From: Edaphochlamys debaryana
Lineage: Eukaryota; Chlorophyta; Chlorophyceae; Chlamydomonadales
DNA length: 64,000 nucleotides
Reading direction: 5' to 3'
Assembly (NCBI GenBank): GCA_016858145.1
Contig: JAEHOE010000004.1
Coordinates: 930,001-994,000 of the forward strand
Each line of letters opens with the position of its first letter. Within the stretch, counting starts at the first letter, position 1. The position numbers and the translations under genes were made by a program. The notes below the pieces were generated by a model. It saw nothing but the letters and a program-made list of their open reading frames with translations, made no database searches and was not told where the DNA came from. Of the stretch, positions 23,332 through 36,746 are shown piece by piece.

Positions 23332-26300
23332 ATGGCGGACCGCGACGACTTTCGCGGGCAGGGCCCTCGCCGCCCGTATGAGGGCCTCGCCTCGCCGCGG
23401 GAGCCCTTCTATGGTGGGCCGCGCGAGCCCTATGGCCGGCGGCCGTCCTATGGCGACCGTGGCTTTGCATCTCCACTGGGGCCTCGGCCAGGTACGTGCC
23501 TGGTGCGCTGAGGTCTCCTCGTGCTCCATGTGCATGCACTGGGCCGGTATACACTTGCTTACAGAGGGCGGTGCAGCTGGCCGATCCCCGTCCTTTGGCA
23601 CAGCCACACAACGACACACACAGCCCTCGGGCATATGAGCTGAAGATGCTATATGTGTTATAGTGCGGTCGGCCGGGCCGGGCCCTCGTCCCCGTGGTAC
23701 GCGCCAAATTGCTGTCCTCGTCTCGTGTTGCCTGGCTGCAGGCTTTAACGGCCCAGGCGGTCCGGTCTCGCCGGATAGACCTCGGGGATACTCCCCGGAG
23801 CGGCGTGCCTACTCGCCTGACCATGAGCGTCGGGGCTACTCGCCCGACCGCGGGCTAGACAGGGATCGCGGGCCTCGCTATCCGGTTCAGGTGAGGCGCT
23901 GCGCTGGTGGATAGGGCGGAGGGCGACAGCGCTGCAGTGTGGCGCCCGGGGCTTTGGTGGGGTTGGGCCGGGGGACTGCCTGGTGCCTCTCCAGCCTCGG
24001 AGACCCCTGCGCAGACCAGTTACAGGGGCGCTGTGGCCCCGGCCTTAAGTCCATTTCTTCGCGGAGCAGAACATTCAACGTCCCTTACCGCCGTGCCTTG
24101 TGGAGCGGTTGGGCATCAGTTAACCGCTGGTCTCACGTTCTGCTTGACCTGGTCCGGCCGTCTACTCCACCCCTGACGCCCCTCCTGCGCATCCGCACAG
24201 GAACGCCCCAACGGCTTCCGCCCACGCGACGACGGTTTCCGCCGCGACTCATACGGCTACCGCGGCGGCGACGACATGCGAGCCCTCCCGCGCTCTCGGG
24301 ACGCATCACCCGACCACCCGCCCGGGCACAGTGCCTACCACCGCGGCGGGCCCGGGCCCGGTCCCGGCCCCGGCCCTGGCCCTGGCCCGGGTCCCGGCCC
24401 CGGTTCCGACCCAGATGCACACCCTCGGGGCGGCAGCCATGAGGGCACACCCCACGACGGCTGGGCCGGAGACCGAGGCGGCAGCAAGCCCACGGCCCTG
24501 GGCCACCGCAGCTCGAGCTATCGTTCTGGCGTGGGGGGCAGCACACGGGATCCCCCACCAAGCAGCAGCGGCCCGCTCCGTGGCCCCACGGGCCCCGGCT
24601 CGGCCGCTGCCGCGGGCGACGCCCCGGCCGTAGACGCGAGCCCGTCTTCCAACGGGGACCTAGAGGCCGGGGAGGTGCTGCCGGGACCCAGCCCGGGCCT
24701 CGGCCCCGGCCCGGCGCGTGGAGAGCCCGGGACGGGCTCGCATGCGCGGCCCTCGCCTGACGGGCATAGCCACGTGGCGCACGCCCACTCATCCCACTCC
24801 CACCACCACCACAGCCATGGTCATGGCCACGGGCACGGAACCCACGCATCCTCCTCCCACCACCACTCCCACGGCCACCATAGCAGCGTGTCGGGCGGGG
24901 CACTGGGGTCGGGGCCGGGCACGGGTTCCCACCACGGCCACCACCGGGGCTCCTCTGGCGCACCGCTGCCGGGCCGGGGCGGCCCGGGCCCCGGCCCTGG
25001 CTCGGTCCCGGGCCCGGGGCCCACACCAGGCCGGGACGGGCCCAGCAGCCGCGATGGCAGCAAGCCCATCTACCGCGCTCCGTCCCTGGGAGGCACCGCG
25101 CCGCCGCCCTTCAGCCGAGACGGCGGCCGGCCTGAGGGCGGGCTGAGCCGGGAGGGCTCACTGACAAACCGCGACAGCGCCCGGGACCGTGATCGGGACC
25201 GGGATCGGGACCGGGACCGAGATCGAGAACGGGATCGCGACCGGGACCGGGATCGTGACCGCGACCGGGATCGGGATCGGGATCGTGGCGACCGGGACCG
25301 GCCAGACAGGGACGCAGCGCCCACGTCGACCCGCCTCTCCGGCCCCGGGCCCGGACCCTACAGCACCTCCTCCCTAGGCGCGGCTCGCTCCTCCAGCCAG
25401 GGCGCCGGCGGAGGCCCGCCCTCCCCCGGCCAGTCTCCGCGCGGCGGCCTAGAGCCTGGGGAGCGTCCGGTCGACGGCGGCGGAGGCGGCAGCCGGAGGG
25501 TGAGCATGGGCACGGCAGCGGTGGAGGCCGGCGAGCGGCGGACGAGCGAGGCGGGGGGCGTGGAGCCGGGTCAGGTCCAGGGAGGGTTGGACCGGCGGCA
25601 CAGCTCCGGGGCCCTGAGGATCGACCGCCGGCCCAGCGCTAGCTCCAGCCTCGGCCAGCTGCCGTCGACGGAAGGCGCGGCAGCGACGGCGGCGGGCCGC
25701 GTTTCGACAGCTGGAGGCCCCGCGCCCATGGAGGTTGACGGGGCAGAGCCCCGGACGTCGGCGTCAGCGGGGGGCAAGGACGCCGCTGGCGTGGCGGCGG
25801 CGGCGGCGGCAGTGCCGCTGGCGTCGCCGCAGAACAGTCGGCCCAGCGGCGGCGGCAGCGCAGGCCCGCCGGGCGCCGCTGGCAGCGCCGCCGGGCTGCC
25901 GGCCGTCGCCTCCGTCAACAGCCTCAGCGCGTCCGCCGCGGCGTTGCAGGCCCCGGCGGTGGCGGCGGCGGAGGCGGCAGCGGACGCGAACGAGCCGGAG
26001 CCGGGTGAGGTGGTGAGCGAGGAGGTAGACGATGAGGGGCCAGAGCCTGGGGCTTTGCCATCGCCCGATGAGGAAGCGGCACCCGCCCCAGCCCCAGCCC
26101 CGGCCCCAGCACCGGCCCCCATCCCGGCGGCTGCTAGTCCTCCACCGCCTGATCCGGCAGGTGCCGGGGAGGCTCCCTCTGCCCCCCCCGCTGCCGCTGC
26201 CGCGGCGCCGCCGGCGCCTGAGTCCGCAGCGGCAGCGCCTGCGGCAGCGGCCGCAGCCACAGCAGCAGCGGCGGAGCCGGCACCTGCCCCTGCAGCTGCC

Positions 26301-29300
26301 TCGGCACTTGCCTCTGCCCCCGCCCCCGCGCCCCTGCCCGAACCCGAAACGGAACCTCAGCCGGTGCCCAAGCCTGCCAGTCCTGCCGCCGCTGACACGG
26401 CAGCAGCTACCGTAGAGGCGAACGAAGCACCGGCCTCGGCGTCGGCGCCAGTGGCTTCCGCCGAGGCTGCAGCCCCGCCCGCGGAACCCGCCCATGCGTC
26501 TAAAGCCGAACCCACAGCGGCTGCAGACGCAGCCACAGCCCCGGCCGCAGCGGCGACGGAGCCGGCACCGACAGCGCCAGCCGCTGACGGAGCTGGCGGC
26601 GCCGCCGACGCCGCGGCGGCGGCGGCGGGCCCGGAGGCAGCCGGCGGCGGCGCCGCCTCGGGCGGTCCGGAGCGCGTTCCTTCCTTGACAGCACCCGGTG
26701 GCGCCCCCGGCGGCGGCGGGGAGGAAGGGGTCACGGCTGAGCGGCGGGGGAGCACCAGCATCCGACGGTTCGGCTTCGGCCGGGCGCGGCGGTCACAACC
26801 CGCCAAGACTGCCGGGGAGGGCATCGCGGAAGAGGGCGAGGCGGGGGCCAGCGGCGGCGGCGGCGGCAGCAGTGCGTTGGACCGAACCGCCTCGGGTTTT
26901 GGCCGCGTGTCGCAGCCAACGGGGGAGGGAGCCGACGGCGAGGCTGGCACGAGCGCGACGGGAGCCGACGGCGCCGCCGCCGGCGCAGCCAGCGAAGCGG
27001 CTGGCGCCGCCGGGCCCAACCGGGATCTGTTCTTCTCCTCTCTGCCTCCTATCCTGACGGCGGCGACGCCAACGGGGGCGGCGGCGGCGGCGGCGGGGGC
27101 GACGCCGATGACGGCCCCCACGCCAGCGTCTGGGCCAACGCCGGGGCCGCTCAGCGCCGCCGCCACCCCGGGTTTCGGAGCGAGCGGTTTCGCAAACCAG
27201 ACGCCCGTGGTTGGCTCGGCGGCCCCCTCAACCGGCGGACTGGGTCCGACCCCGATCCGTGGAACCACGCCCGGGAGTGCCGTACCCATGGATCTGGATT
27301 CCCAGCACGCCACGCCCGCCGTCCCGTCTGACGGAGGCGCCGCGGGGGCAGGGGCGGCGGCGGCAGCGGGAGCAGGAGGCGACGGCGCCGTTGGGTCGAC
27401 GGAAACTGTGGCCTCGATCTCCCTGCGTATCGAGCACCTCGAAACCGAGATCACGGATCTGGAGCGGCAGCTGACGGCGCTGGCGGTGGAGTCCCGTGCC
27501 GTACGGACGGAGGCGTCCGAGCTGGAAAACGACATCGCGGCAATGGACGAGCGGTTACTGGAAGATCCGTCGGACAGCGACGCAGACGATGACGCGCTCA
27601 GTGAGGTGTCTGACGTGTCCGACTGCGAAGCTGACGTGTCCGCCGTGGCGGCTGCGGAGGCGGCTGCGGCAGCGGAGGCTGCGGCAGCGGCCGAGGCGGC
27701 TGCGGCAGCCGAGGCGGCGCTCGCAGCCGAGGCGACGGCGGAAGCGGAGGCGGCGGCTGCAGCCGAGGCCGCGGCGGCGGCGGCAGCGGCGGCAGCAGCA
27801 GCGGCGGCCGCACCGCCGCCGCCACCCGCCGAGCCCGTGGGCTTGGAAGCCGCGGGGAGAGTCTCCGTCGTGGCAGCCATGGAGGCCGTCGCCGCCGCCG
27901 CCGCGGCGGCCAAAGTGGCGGCGGCGGCGGCGGAAGCCGCTGCTGCTAAGGCCGCCGCCGTCGCGGCTGCCGCTGGCGGCGGCGTCAGTGCTGCCGAGAC
28001 CGCCGCCGCCGCTGCCGACGATGAGGCGGACGCCGCCGCGGCGGCGTTGCGGTCTCTGGAGGCAGAGGAGGAGGCCGCCGCCGCCCTCGCCTCTGCCCCC
28101 GCCAAACAGCGCGGCCGGCCCCGCAACGCCGCCAAGCTCCGCGCTGCCGAGGCTGCCGCCGCCGCCGCAGCCGCCGCCGACAGCCGCCGCAAGGCCCAGG
28201 CCCAGGAGGCCCAGGCCCGCAACCCCGTGGACGGGCTCCTGCACCTGCCTGCCGTACAGTTCAAACCGCCGTACCTCGAAACCGCGCGGAAGCACGTGGC
28301 GGCGGCGCGCGAGGAGGTGCTGCGGCTGCTGCCCGACGCACTCGCAGCCCGCGTGCGGTCTGCCCTGGACGCGGCGGTGGCGCAGCAGGCGCGTGTGGCG
28401 GGCAACGCCCCGTGCCCCGGGTCGGGCCGGTGGGCCGCCCTGGCGCCGTTGGTGCGGATCAAGCTGGAGCCGCTGTACCGGGAGCCGCAGGTGGGGCCGG
28501 CGGGAGGGGTGGTGGAAAGTGGGAGGGGTGCCGGGGGTTGAGGTGTAGGTGGGAGGGCGCTGCGGTAGGCAGGGAGAGCTGCGCGGGATGAGCGGGGTCG
28601 CGGCGCGGCACCGGGAAGGAAGATCAGAGCTGAGCAGGTGCTAGCCGAGGAGGGGAGTGGTGGACAGGGGGAGGGCGAGCGCTCTCACATTAGAGCCGAG
28701 GAGCGGCGCGGTGGAAAGAGCTAAATCCCCCCCCCTCACCGCTCGCCCGCCACCAGGACCTGCCCTCCTTCCACGCCAACGCCGCCCGCCACGAGGCGGT
28801 GGCGGGCGCCGTGGGCCGCTACCTCCGCCAGCGCCGCCAGCTGCTGGGGGCCAAGCAGGAGGCGCTCGTACAGCGGTACGCGCGCAACATGGCGTCGTAC
28901 AAGGAGTACTGCCAAGCAGGTGCGACAGTCGGTCCGGGACGAAGGGGTGTCGGAGGTGGCCGGAGCACCACAGCTGAGGGTAGGGTCTACAGGCCCAGAG
29001 CTGACACGTCTTCGTTCCTTTCACAGAAGCGCGCCGGCCACCCTTGCTGCCGCCACCGATGCCCACCGGCCGCGGCGCGCACGGCGGGTACGGCGGCTCC
29101 CGCGGGTACGGCAGCAGTGCGTCGTACAACCCGTACGCGTACAGCCACAGCGACGTCATCCGCAGGTGGGTCAGGCGGGTGGCCGGTGCAAAACCTCCAG
29201 CCCTGATGATACAAGCTGATAACGCCTCCTCCTGACCTCTCACCTCCATGCCTTGTTCCACGTGCCCCTTACTAACAGCGATCTGGACGAGCAGCGGCTG

Positions 29301-32300
29301 CTGAACAACTTTGTGGCCGTGGAGGCGCTCAAGCACATGTGCGCCCTGCCGGACATGGTGAGTCATGCATCCCGATCCTGCCGTACAGTGCGGGCGCTGC
29401 TGTCCCGCGCTCTGCACATGTGTAACGCCTGCATTCCCCCGCCCACCTCTCAGGTTCTGGATCCATGGGAGCGGCGCTGGCGGGCGTACGACAACCGCAA
29501 CGGCCTGGTTCTGGATCCCATGCGGGAGCTGGAGGAGGAGCGGGTGGGGCCGGCCGGGGCGGGGTCAGGGAGGGTGTGGGTGTGCGGCTCTTGTCCGGGT
29601 GCGGGGCTCGGCGCGGATTCTTGACGTCCGGACATGTCTAGTCTCGGGTGCCCTGCCCAGCTGTCTGCGAGCCGCCCCCTCCTCCGCTCACATGCACTCT
29701 ACACCGCTCACAACATATCGCCCCCCCTCCCTCCCCCCAGGTGCTCAAGGCCTGGGCCGAGGAGGAGCGCACCCTGTTTATGGACAAGTTCCTGCAGCAC
29801 CCCAAGGTGAGGAATGGGGTTGGGATATGGAGGTGGGGGTGGGGGTGGGTTCGGCACCCTAGGGTGGGGGCCAGCGGGGCATGCCCCTCCCAACTCCTCG
29901 GCGCAGGCCTCCTTCCTCAACCCCGTGGCCCCCTGCCTTCCTGCCCCACCCACCCACCCACTCACGGCCCCCCCACAACCCGCACCCCCCGCATCTGCCT
30001 CGCAGGACTTCCGCAAGATCTCGGCCTACCTTCCCGGCCGCTCCCCCGGCGACTGCGTGGCCTTCTTCTACAAGAACCAGAAGCTGGACGAGTTCGGCAC
30101 CGTGCGGCGCAAGCAGCAGCTCAAGAAGCGGAGGCTGCAGGTGGGGCGGGGTGTGGGGGGGAGGGCGGGGCGGGGTGCAGGCAGGGTCGCGGCGGGGTCG
30201 GGTGGGATGGGGGTGGGATGGGGGTACTTTTTCGACTGGGATGGGGGACACTACAAGGCATGAACACGGACATGGACAACCAGCCGCCCGATGAGTTATA
30301 GAGGCTTCCTTACAAGAACTTCCCTGCCCTGCCCATGCGATCTCCCATTCCAGGCGGACATGCGAAAGCAAATGGTGGCACCCGCCCTGGTGGTTGCACC
30401 GACCGCCGCACGCCGCCGCGAACGCGCCGAAGCCATGGCCCGCGGCGGCGGCCGAGCCGGCGGCGCCGCCGGCCGCGGCGGCGGTCGCGGCGCGCGCGGC
30501 GGCGGCGGCGGGGGCATGGGCGACGACGGGCTCGGCGGGATGGGCCTCGGGCCTGGCCCGGGCCCCGGCGGGCCCGGGCCTGGGCCCGGCGGCGTCATGC
30601 CCATGTCCACCGGCCGTAGCCTGCCCATGTCGATGCCCGGGCTACCGGCCTGGGCCCAGCGCGCCGCCAGCGCCTCCGCCGAGCTGCAACTCCAGGCCGG
30701 GCCGCCACTGCTGCCGCCGCTGGCCAGCTCCGCCGCCGGGCCCGGGCCGCAGCAGCAGCCGCACCCGCTGCAGCAGTTGATGCAGCAGCACGGCGGCGGC
30801 GGCGCCGCCGGGGCCCCGCAGTGGACCGACGACGACTTTGTCGAATGCTACCGGCAGCACGGGCGGAACTGGGACGCGTACTGTCGTGTCCTGGGAATGA
30901 AGTCCGAGTCAGCGGCGCGTCAGTTCTACTACCGCCACCGGGACCGTCTGGGCCTGGACCGTCTCGCCGGCGGCGCCGCCGACATGGCAGCCAACGGCGC
31001 CGTGGCACCGGCCGCCGTGCCGACGGCGATCCCGACGGTCAGCGCCGCCGGGCCGGGCCGGAAGGCGTACCTGGCGGCGCGGCTGGCGGCGGAAGAGGCG
31101 GCGACGGCGGCTGCCGCCGCCGCTGGCGGCGCGTCGCCGCAGCCTGGCGGCGACGCCGACGGCGCCGTCGTGCCGCCGCCGCCGCAGCTGCCGTCGCTCC
31201 AACTCCACTCGCACGCGCTGCAGTCGCCGCAGGCGTCGGTGGGGCCAGGCCCGGGACCAGGACCGTCCCTGGTTCCTGTGCCGAAGGGCGCGAGGGGGGG
31301 CCGCCGCGGCCCTCCCCGCGTGCCCGCCAGCGCCGCCTCCCTGTCCAACGGCCCCCACGCCTCCCTGGAGTCAAGCGAGGTCCTCCGGGCCGACAGCCGG
31401 TACAGCAGCCGCCAAGATCTGCTGGATTCCGAGATGCGATCCGACTGCGAGTACGACCCAACCGCCGCGGCGGTTGGCGCTGGCGGCGGCGCGGCCGCCG
31501 CCGGCGACGGCACGATGCCGCAGCTCGACCTGCTGGCGGCGCTCCGGAACCCCGCCGGCGGCTCCCTCTCCCAGCTGCTCTCCGGCGGCCTGCTGCCTCC
31601 GTCAGGTGGTGGCGGCGGCGGCAAGTCGGGCAAGGGTGCCGGCGGCGGCGGCAATGGCGGCGGCCAGTTCGGCAGCGTGTTGGAGCAGTTGCTGCAGCAT
31701 GCGCAGCGGGAGGCGGCGCTGGGCGATGTGGGTCGGGACCTGCAGGCGGCGGCGGCGGCGGCTGGCGGCGGCGTGCTCTCCAGCCTGGGCGGGCCACTGG
31801 GCATGGCGGGCCTCGGCGGCGGCGGCGGCGGGCTGGGGGCGTTGCTACAGGGCGGCGGCGGTGGCGGCGCCACCGGCCTCAACCTCTTTACTGGTGGGTG
31901 GGCTGCTGCCGGGATACCACGAAGGGCGCTTGCGCGTGGGCCTGTGATCTCGTCCCTCCCTCCCTCCCCTGCTTCAAACTCTCCCGCCCTCATCGCATCG
32001 CTGGGAGCCCCGTCCTGTCACGGCCACTGGCAGCCTCCCCACCATCCCACCAGCCCCGGCCCTTCTCACCTTCCATCCCCCCTTCCCTATCCCCTCCCCC
32101 TTCCCTATCCCCTCCCCTGCAGGCGGCTCCACAGCCAGCCTGGGCGACGACGTGTCGGGTCTGAGCGGCGGGGACGACGGCCTCGGCGGCGGGCTGGGCG
32201 GGGGCCTGGGCGGCGGCAGCGGCCGCCGCGGCGCCAACTACTGGAGCGACGAGGAGAAGCGCATCTTCCTCGAGGTATTCCAGGTGGGTGGGTGTGAATA

Positions 32301-35108
32301 CCGTATGGGGTGATGGGCTGAACTCTGACGATGTAGACAGCGAACGATAGGAGACGATGTGAAGAGCGGACTTGGGGTGGGGGTTTGCGAGGCGGTGGCA
32401 TGGACTAGGGGTGGGGGTGCGAGGTGGTGGGGGCGGGTCAACAGCAAAGGGGGGGGACGCAGGCCCGGGCGCCCCGTCTTGTCCGCCCGCGCCGTCGCCA
32501 GCGTACGCTCACGCGCCCGTGCCGCAACCCCTCCTCCCCGCAGGTACACGGCCGCGACTGGAGCCGGCTGGCGGACGCCATCCCCACCAAATCCATATCC
32601 CAGATCAAAACCTTCTTCCACAACTACAAATCCAAGCTGGGACTGGACAAGATGGACCTGCCGCCGACGGCGGCGCAGCCCGGCGGCCGCCGTGGCGGCG
32701 GCGGGTCACGCGCCGTCAGGGAGGCTGCCGCCGCCGCCGCCATGGCCCGCGGCGGCGGCGGGTACGACGACGGCGACGGCGTCGAGGAGCGGCCAGCGAA
32801 GCGACAGGCGACGGGGCCTGGTCCGGGCGGGCCGGGTCTCAGTGCGCTAGAGCTCATGGCAGCGTTGGGCGGCGGCGCCGACCTTGCCGCCGCCGCTGAG
32901 GCCGTCGCCGCCGCCACCGGCGGCGGCGGCGCCTCCGGCCTGCCGCCGCCGCTCATGGACCTGCAGGCCCTGGCGAGCGCGCTTGGCGGCGGCGGCGGCG
33001 GCGGCGCACCGGCTTCCAATGCCGCAATCCTGCAGCTTCTGTCTAGCTTGTCCGAGCTCCAGGGCGCTCCCACGCCATCTGGGTCGGCGGCGGGCGGCCA
33101 TGAAGCCGACGATCCGCGGCTGTTCCGGGAAGCCGGCGGCGGCGGCGGCGGACACACCTCGCGTGGCCTGTCGCCCAACCCCGGCGGCGGCGGCGGCGGC
33201 CAGATGGCGCCGCTGCAGCTGGTCAGCCTGCCCCGCGGTCCCGTCACGAGCCTCTCCGCCCTCCAGCTGCACAGCCTCGGCGCCGGCGGCGGCGGTGGCG
33301 GCGCCGCCGCCGCCGGGCTGAACCTCTATGGCCCTGGCAACGGCGCCGCTGGCGGCGGCGGTGGCGGCGGCAGCAAGCTGCAGCCGTTGAACCTCGACGC
33401 GCCCACGCTCGGCGCACCGCTGTTTGGCTCCCTAGAAGGTGACGTCACCCGCGACCGTTCGACGCGTGAGGCACGTGAAGCCCGTGACTCACGAGACCGC
33501 AGCGGCGGCGGCGCGCCGCCGTCGGCGGCGGCGCCGTCGGGCCCGCCCAACGGCCTGGCGGCGGCGCTGGCGGCCGGCGGCGCCAGCTCCCTGACGGGGG
33601 CAGAAGGCCTGGCGGCGCTGGCTCAACAGCTCGGCCTGCCGACGGGGCCGCCGCCGCCAGCGGAGGCGCACGGGCGCGACCGGGACCGCGAACGGGACAT
33701 GCGGGAACGGGAGCGGGCGGAGCGCGAACGCGAGCGGGAGCGCGGCGTCGTGTCGGAGGGGCTGACGTCAGCAACCATCATGGAACTGCTGGCCAGCCAT
33801 GCCGCGCAACAGCAGCGGGACGAGCAGCGGCAGCTGCTGGCGGCGCTGGTGGCGGCGGCCGGCGGCGGCGCGTTGGACCTGGCGGCGCCGTCGCTCGAGG
33901 CCGCGGCGGCCGGAGGCGGCATGGGCGGCGGCGGCGGCGGTGGGCCCACGACCGCCAGTGAGCTGCTGGCGGCGCTTGCTGACGCTGCCGCCAGCCAAAG
34001 CTCGGGAGGCGGCGGTGGTGGCGGCGGCGGTGCCAGCGCCGTCAATGACTTCGGGGCTGCCGCCGCCGCCGCGGCGGCTGCCGCTGCCATGGCTGCCGCT
34101 GGCGGCGGCGGCGGCGGCCGCCGCTCCGCGCGGAGTAGCCATGACGGCACCGGCGGCGGGCTGCCCGGCCTCAACCTGGCTGTCGGCGGCGGCGGCGGTC
34201 CCGACGCTGGCGGCGACGTCGAGCCTGCCGCCAAGCGACAGAAGCGGTCCAGCAAGGACCTGCCCGTCATCGGGGCTCCTTCCGGCCCCTTTGATCTGGG
34301 CGCTGTTGCCTCGGCGTCTCCCTCCGCCACCTCGCCTCGCGCCGGGGACGGCGTCAGGAACTTCAGCCAACTGTCGGACGAGCAGCTGACTCACCAGCTG
34401 CTCGCGCAGCTGACTCAGCAGATGGCGGCGCAGCAGGCCGGCCTTTCGTCTTCCGGCGGCGGCGGCGTGCTCCGGCCGCTGTCGCTAGAGTCGCTGCAGC
34501 GGGAGGTCCGAACGGGGCAAGGCCCGTCGCCCTCCTCGGCGACGGCCCTCAACCTGTCGACGGGAGGCCTACAGGCCCTCTCCGCCGCCGCCGCCGCCGC
34601 TGCTGGCGGCGGCGGCGGCCCGGCGACAGCCGGTAACGTCCTCCGCCTCGTGCCCCTACAGTCCCCGCCCGGCGGCGGCGGGAGCTCCGCCGCCGATGCC
34701 GCCGCGGCGGCGGCGGCGGCAGGCCCTCGCGTGCAGCTGTCGGCGCTCCAGGGCGTCCAGGCGGCAAGCGCCGCCGCTGGCGGCGGCGGCGGCGGCGGCG
34801 CCAACCTGAGCGTCCAAGAGCTCCTCTCTGCGCTGCAGCGAGGCTCCGGCGATGTCCGCGGCGGCGGCGGTGGCGGCGGTGGCGGCGGCGGCAGCCTGGA
34901 GCGGCTGCTCGCACGCGAGGCCGCGGCGGCGCTGGCAGGGGCCGGCGGCGGCGGCGGTGGAGGAGGGAGCGGCCGGGGTGGCGGCGGCTGGCTCGGCGGC
35001 CTGGGCGGCGGCAGGGGCTCCAGCGCCATGAGTGTGGCCGAGCAGCTGGGGCTGTTGCTCCAACAGCAGCATCAGTCATCGTCCCAGCAGCAGGGCAGCG
35101 AGACGTAA
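23332..35108 (+). CDS. Three-SANT NCoR/SMRT/POWERDRESS-like corepressor, very long
   Basis: A nuclear protein that by homology should recruit or activate a class I histone deacetylase. Twelve exons, 23332-23491, 23742-23890, 24201-28490, 28757-28919, 29027-29165, 29279-29357, 29454-29543, 29741-29806, 30006-30140, 30354-31893, 32123-32283 and 32544-35108, join in frame to 3178 residues. SANT1 (about 1691-1745) has the NCoR-type block NGLVLDPMRELEEERVLKAW, then KFLQHPKDFRKISAYLPGRS and DCVAFFYKNQK. SANT2 (about 1914-1962) is WTDDDFVECYRQHGRNWDAY to ARQFYYRHRD. SANT3 (about 2309-2362) is YWSDEEKRIFLEVFQVHGRD to KTFFHNYKSKLGL. A coiled coil lies at about 1175-1225 (IEHLETEITDLERQLTAL). The rest is disordered: a His-rich stretch (about 293-335), Arg-Asp repeats (about 429-470), and Ala and Gly runs. 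Plant POWERDRESS, the HDA9 partner, is the likely relative. Confidence 0.85.
25180..25305 (+). repeat. In-frame Arg-Asp dipeptide repeat in the SANT protein
   Basis: Tandem hexamers CGGGAC/CGGGAT/CGCGAC encode about 40 residues of alternating Arg and Asp/Glu. Mixed-charge RD/RE tracts are common in nuclear-speckle and splicing-associated proteins. Here the role is unknown. The unit number may vary between strains. Confidence 0.85.
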
Positions 35109-36746
35109 GCGGCAGCGCGGCTGTGGGAGGATGGGGGCAGATGGGGTCGCAAGCTGGGGGGGAGGCTGATGGCATGGGGGCGGGGGCAGGGGGCAGGGGC
35201 ACGGCTGTGCTCTTCGCGTGTGTGCCTTGTAGGTTGCGTGCTCCGTGTCGTGCCGTGTCGTGTCGTGACGTTGTCGTTCGTGTGGCAGGGTTGTGTGATG
35301 CACTTGTGGCCAAGCCGATGAGCACCTAGCGCGTGGGGTGGGTGTGGGAGGCATTTCATGGCAGGGGATTGATACCTTGGTGGGCGCCCTACTGGGCGCA
35401 ACGGGGGGCTTAGGGCGCCTCCTGAAGCGGCCTCGGGGGAAGGGTCCCCGAGTGCCGTACATTTGCCGGCACGTTACCGGCGATAAAGACTGCTGATGCA
35501 GACGAATAGACTGACAGTGGGAGTCCTGGCTTGGACCCGTATGGCTTCGCTCCATAAGGACTGACTCTGGGCCCAAGTTGACGCGCGTTTCAGGGGCACC
35601 GGTTCCCCCCCTGAGCAGTGCTGCTTGTACAGATGGGCGTCAGGAGGCGCGTTACATGACTGTGGGGTTGACCGAAGCTTTATAAGGATTGAGTTCAGAT
35701 GCCAGATGCTGACGTCGGGGTCGCGCGTCGTGAGGTTGCCCTCTCGCTGACGTGTTGTAAGGCTGCTAGCGCGGCCGTCGTCTCTCGTAACTAGCAGGCT
35801 TCTTACAAAGGCCGCACTACCGTATGCACCGGCTTGGACGGCTGCCAACCACCCAGGCCTTGCACCCGCATGGTGTTCATAGAGCCGAGGCAGCTCGACA
35901 AGATGCCCAGTTGCCCACAGCATCCCGAGCACATGCTTGCATCGCACGTCTGCTTTGGACCGAGGTCAACGGCCCGTGCGCAGGACAGTCAGCCTTCCAA
36001 TAACCCGGAAGACCGCCGCCACCTCACGACCCACCGTTGAAGACATGGACAGAGCCCACTCCGGCCAAACCAGCCCGCGCTGCATATCACAGTCCACACG
36101 TAGCCGACCACACGAGTTACACACGTCTCATCAAGCACACGCACACACTCCCAGCCCACGGCGCCAGCAAAGAGATGAATGGTTTTGCTGGGCTCGGCCG
36201 AGCGCCTCACTCACGCCTCAAAAGAATGATGTTTAAGCCTTGCCCCGCGCCCGCGGGCACCAACCGCCGCCGCCCAGCTGCTGCAGGCACCTTCTAATCC
36301 CTGCGCGACCCTTCAGCACTTCCCGGTAAGGGCATGCGCCACGTCACCCCGCTGCGCTTAGTCAGCTCACCGCATGCACGCACTTGCGCTGGCAGCTCCC
36401 GGTACAGCTCCCTACCCCCAGACGCCGACCCACCACCACATTGCGCTCCCGCCGCCCACGCAAAGCCCGCGCTCGCAGCCTTCGCGGCCCACGGCCAAGC
36501 CAGGCCGCGTGGCAGCCGGCCGCCGGCCGCTCCAGTTTCCCCTCAGTAAGAGACTGCCCTGCCGCCGGAAGGGACCTGCTTGGCACTGCCAGGCCGCTGG
36601 CCGCCGCTGGACACGTCCACCACCGCCATGCAGCCGCTCAGTACGAGTGCGCAGCAGCCGCTCCGGCGGCCGGGCACGGCCGGTCGACGCTCCCGCCGAG
36701 ACCCCGTCACCCCACCCCTCCAGTGGGCGGGCGAGGCCAGAGCTGC
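35109..36746. other. Intergenic region between convergent SANT and SDH2 genes
   Basis: About 1.6 kb holding two 3' UTRs. A TGTAA on the plus strand is near 35755 and one on the minus strand near 36115, both candidate poly(A) signals. No coding or RNA gene was recognised. Confidence 0.5.

Noticed and set aside
24770..24890. His-rich segment as a metal-transport domain
   Set aside because: It sits in frame inside a disordered region of a nuclear SANT protein, with no membrane segments near. Best read as low complexity.
26357..28462. 701-codon open frame on the minus strand, Ala/Ser-rich
   Set aside because: It is the antisense shadow of the large SANT-gene exon. High GC and GCN-rich codons keep the opposite frames open. 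The plus frame alone connects to flanking exons with conserved domains.
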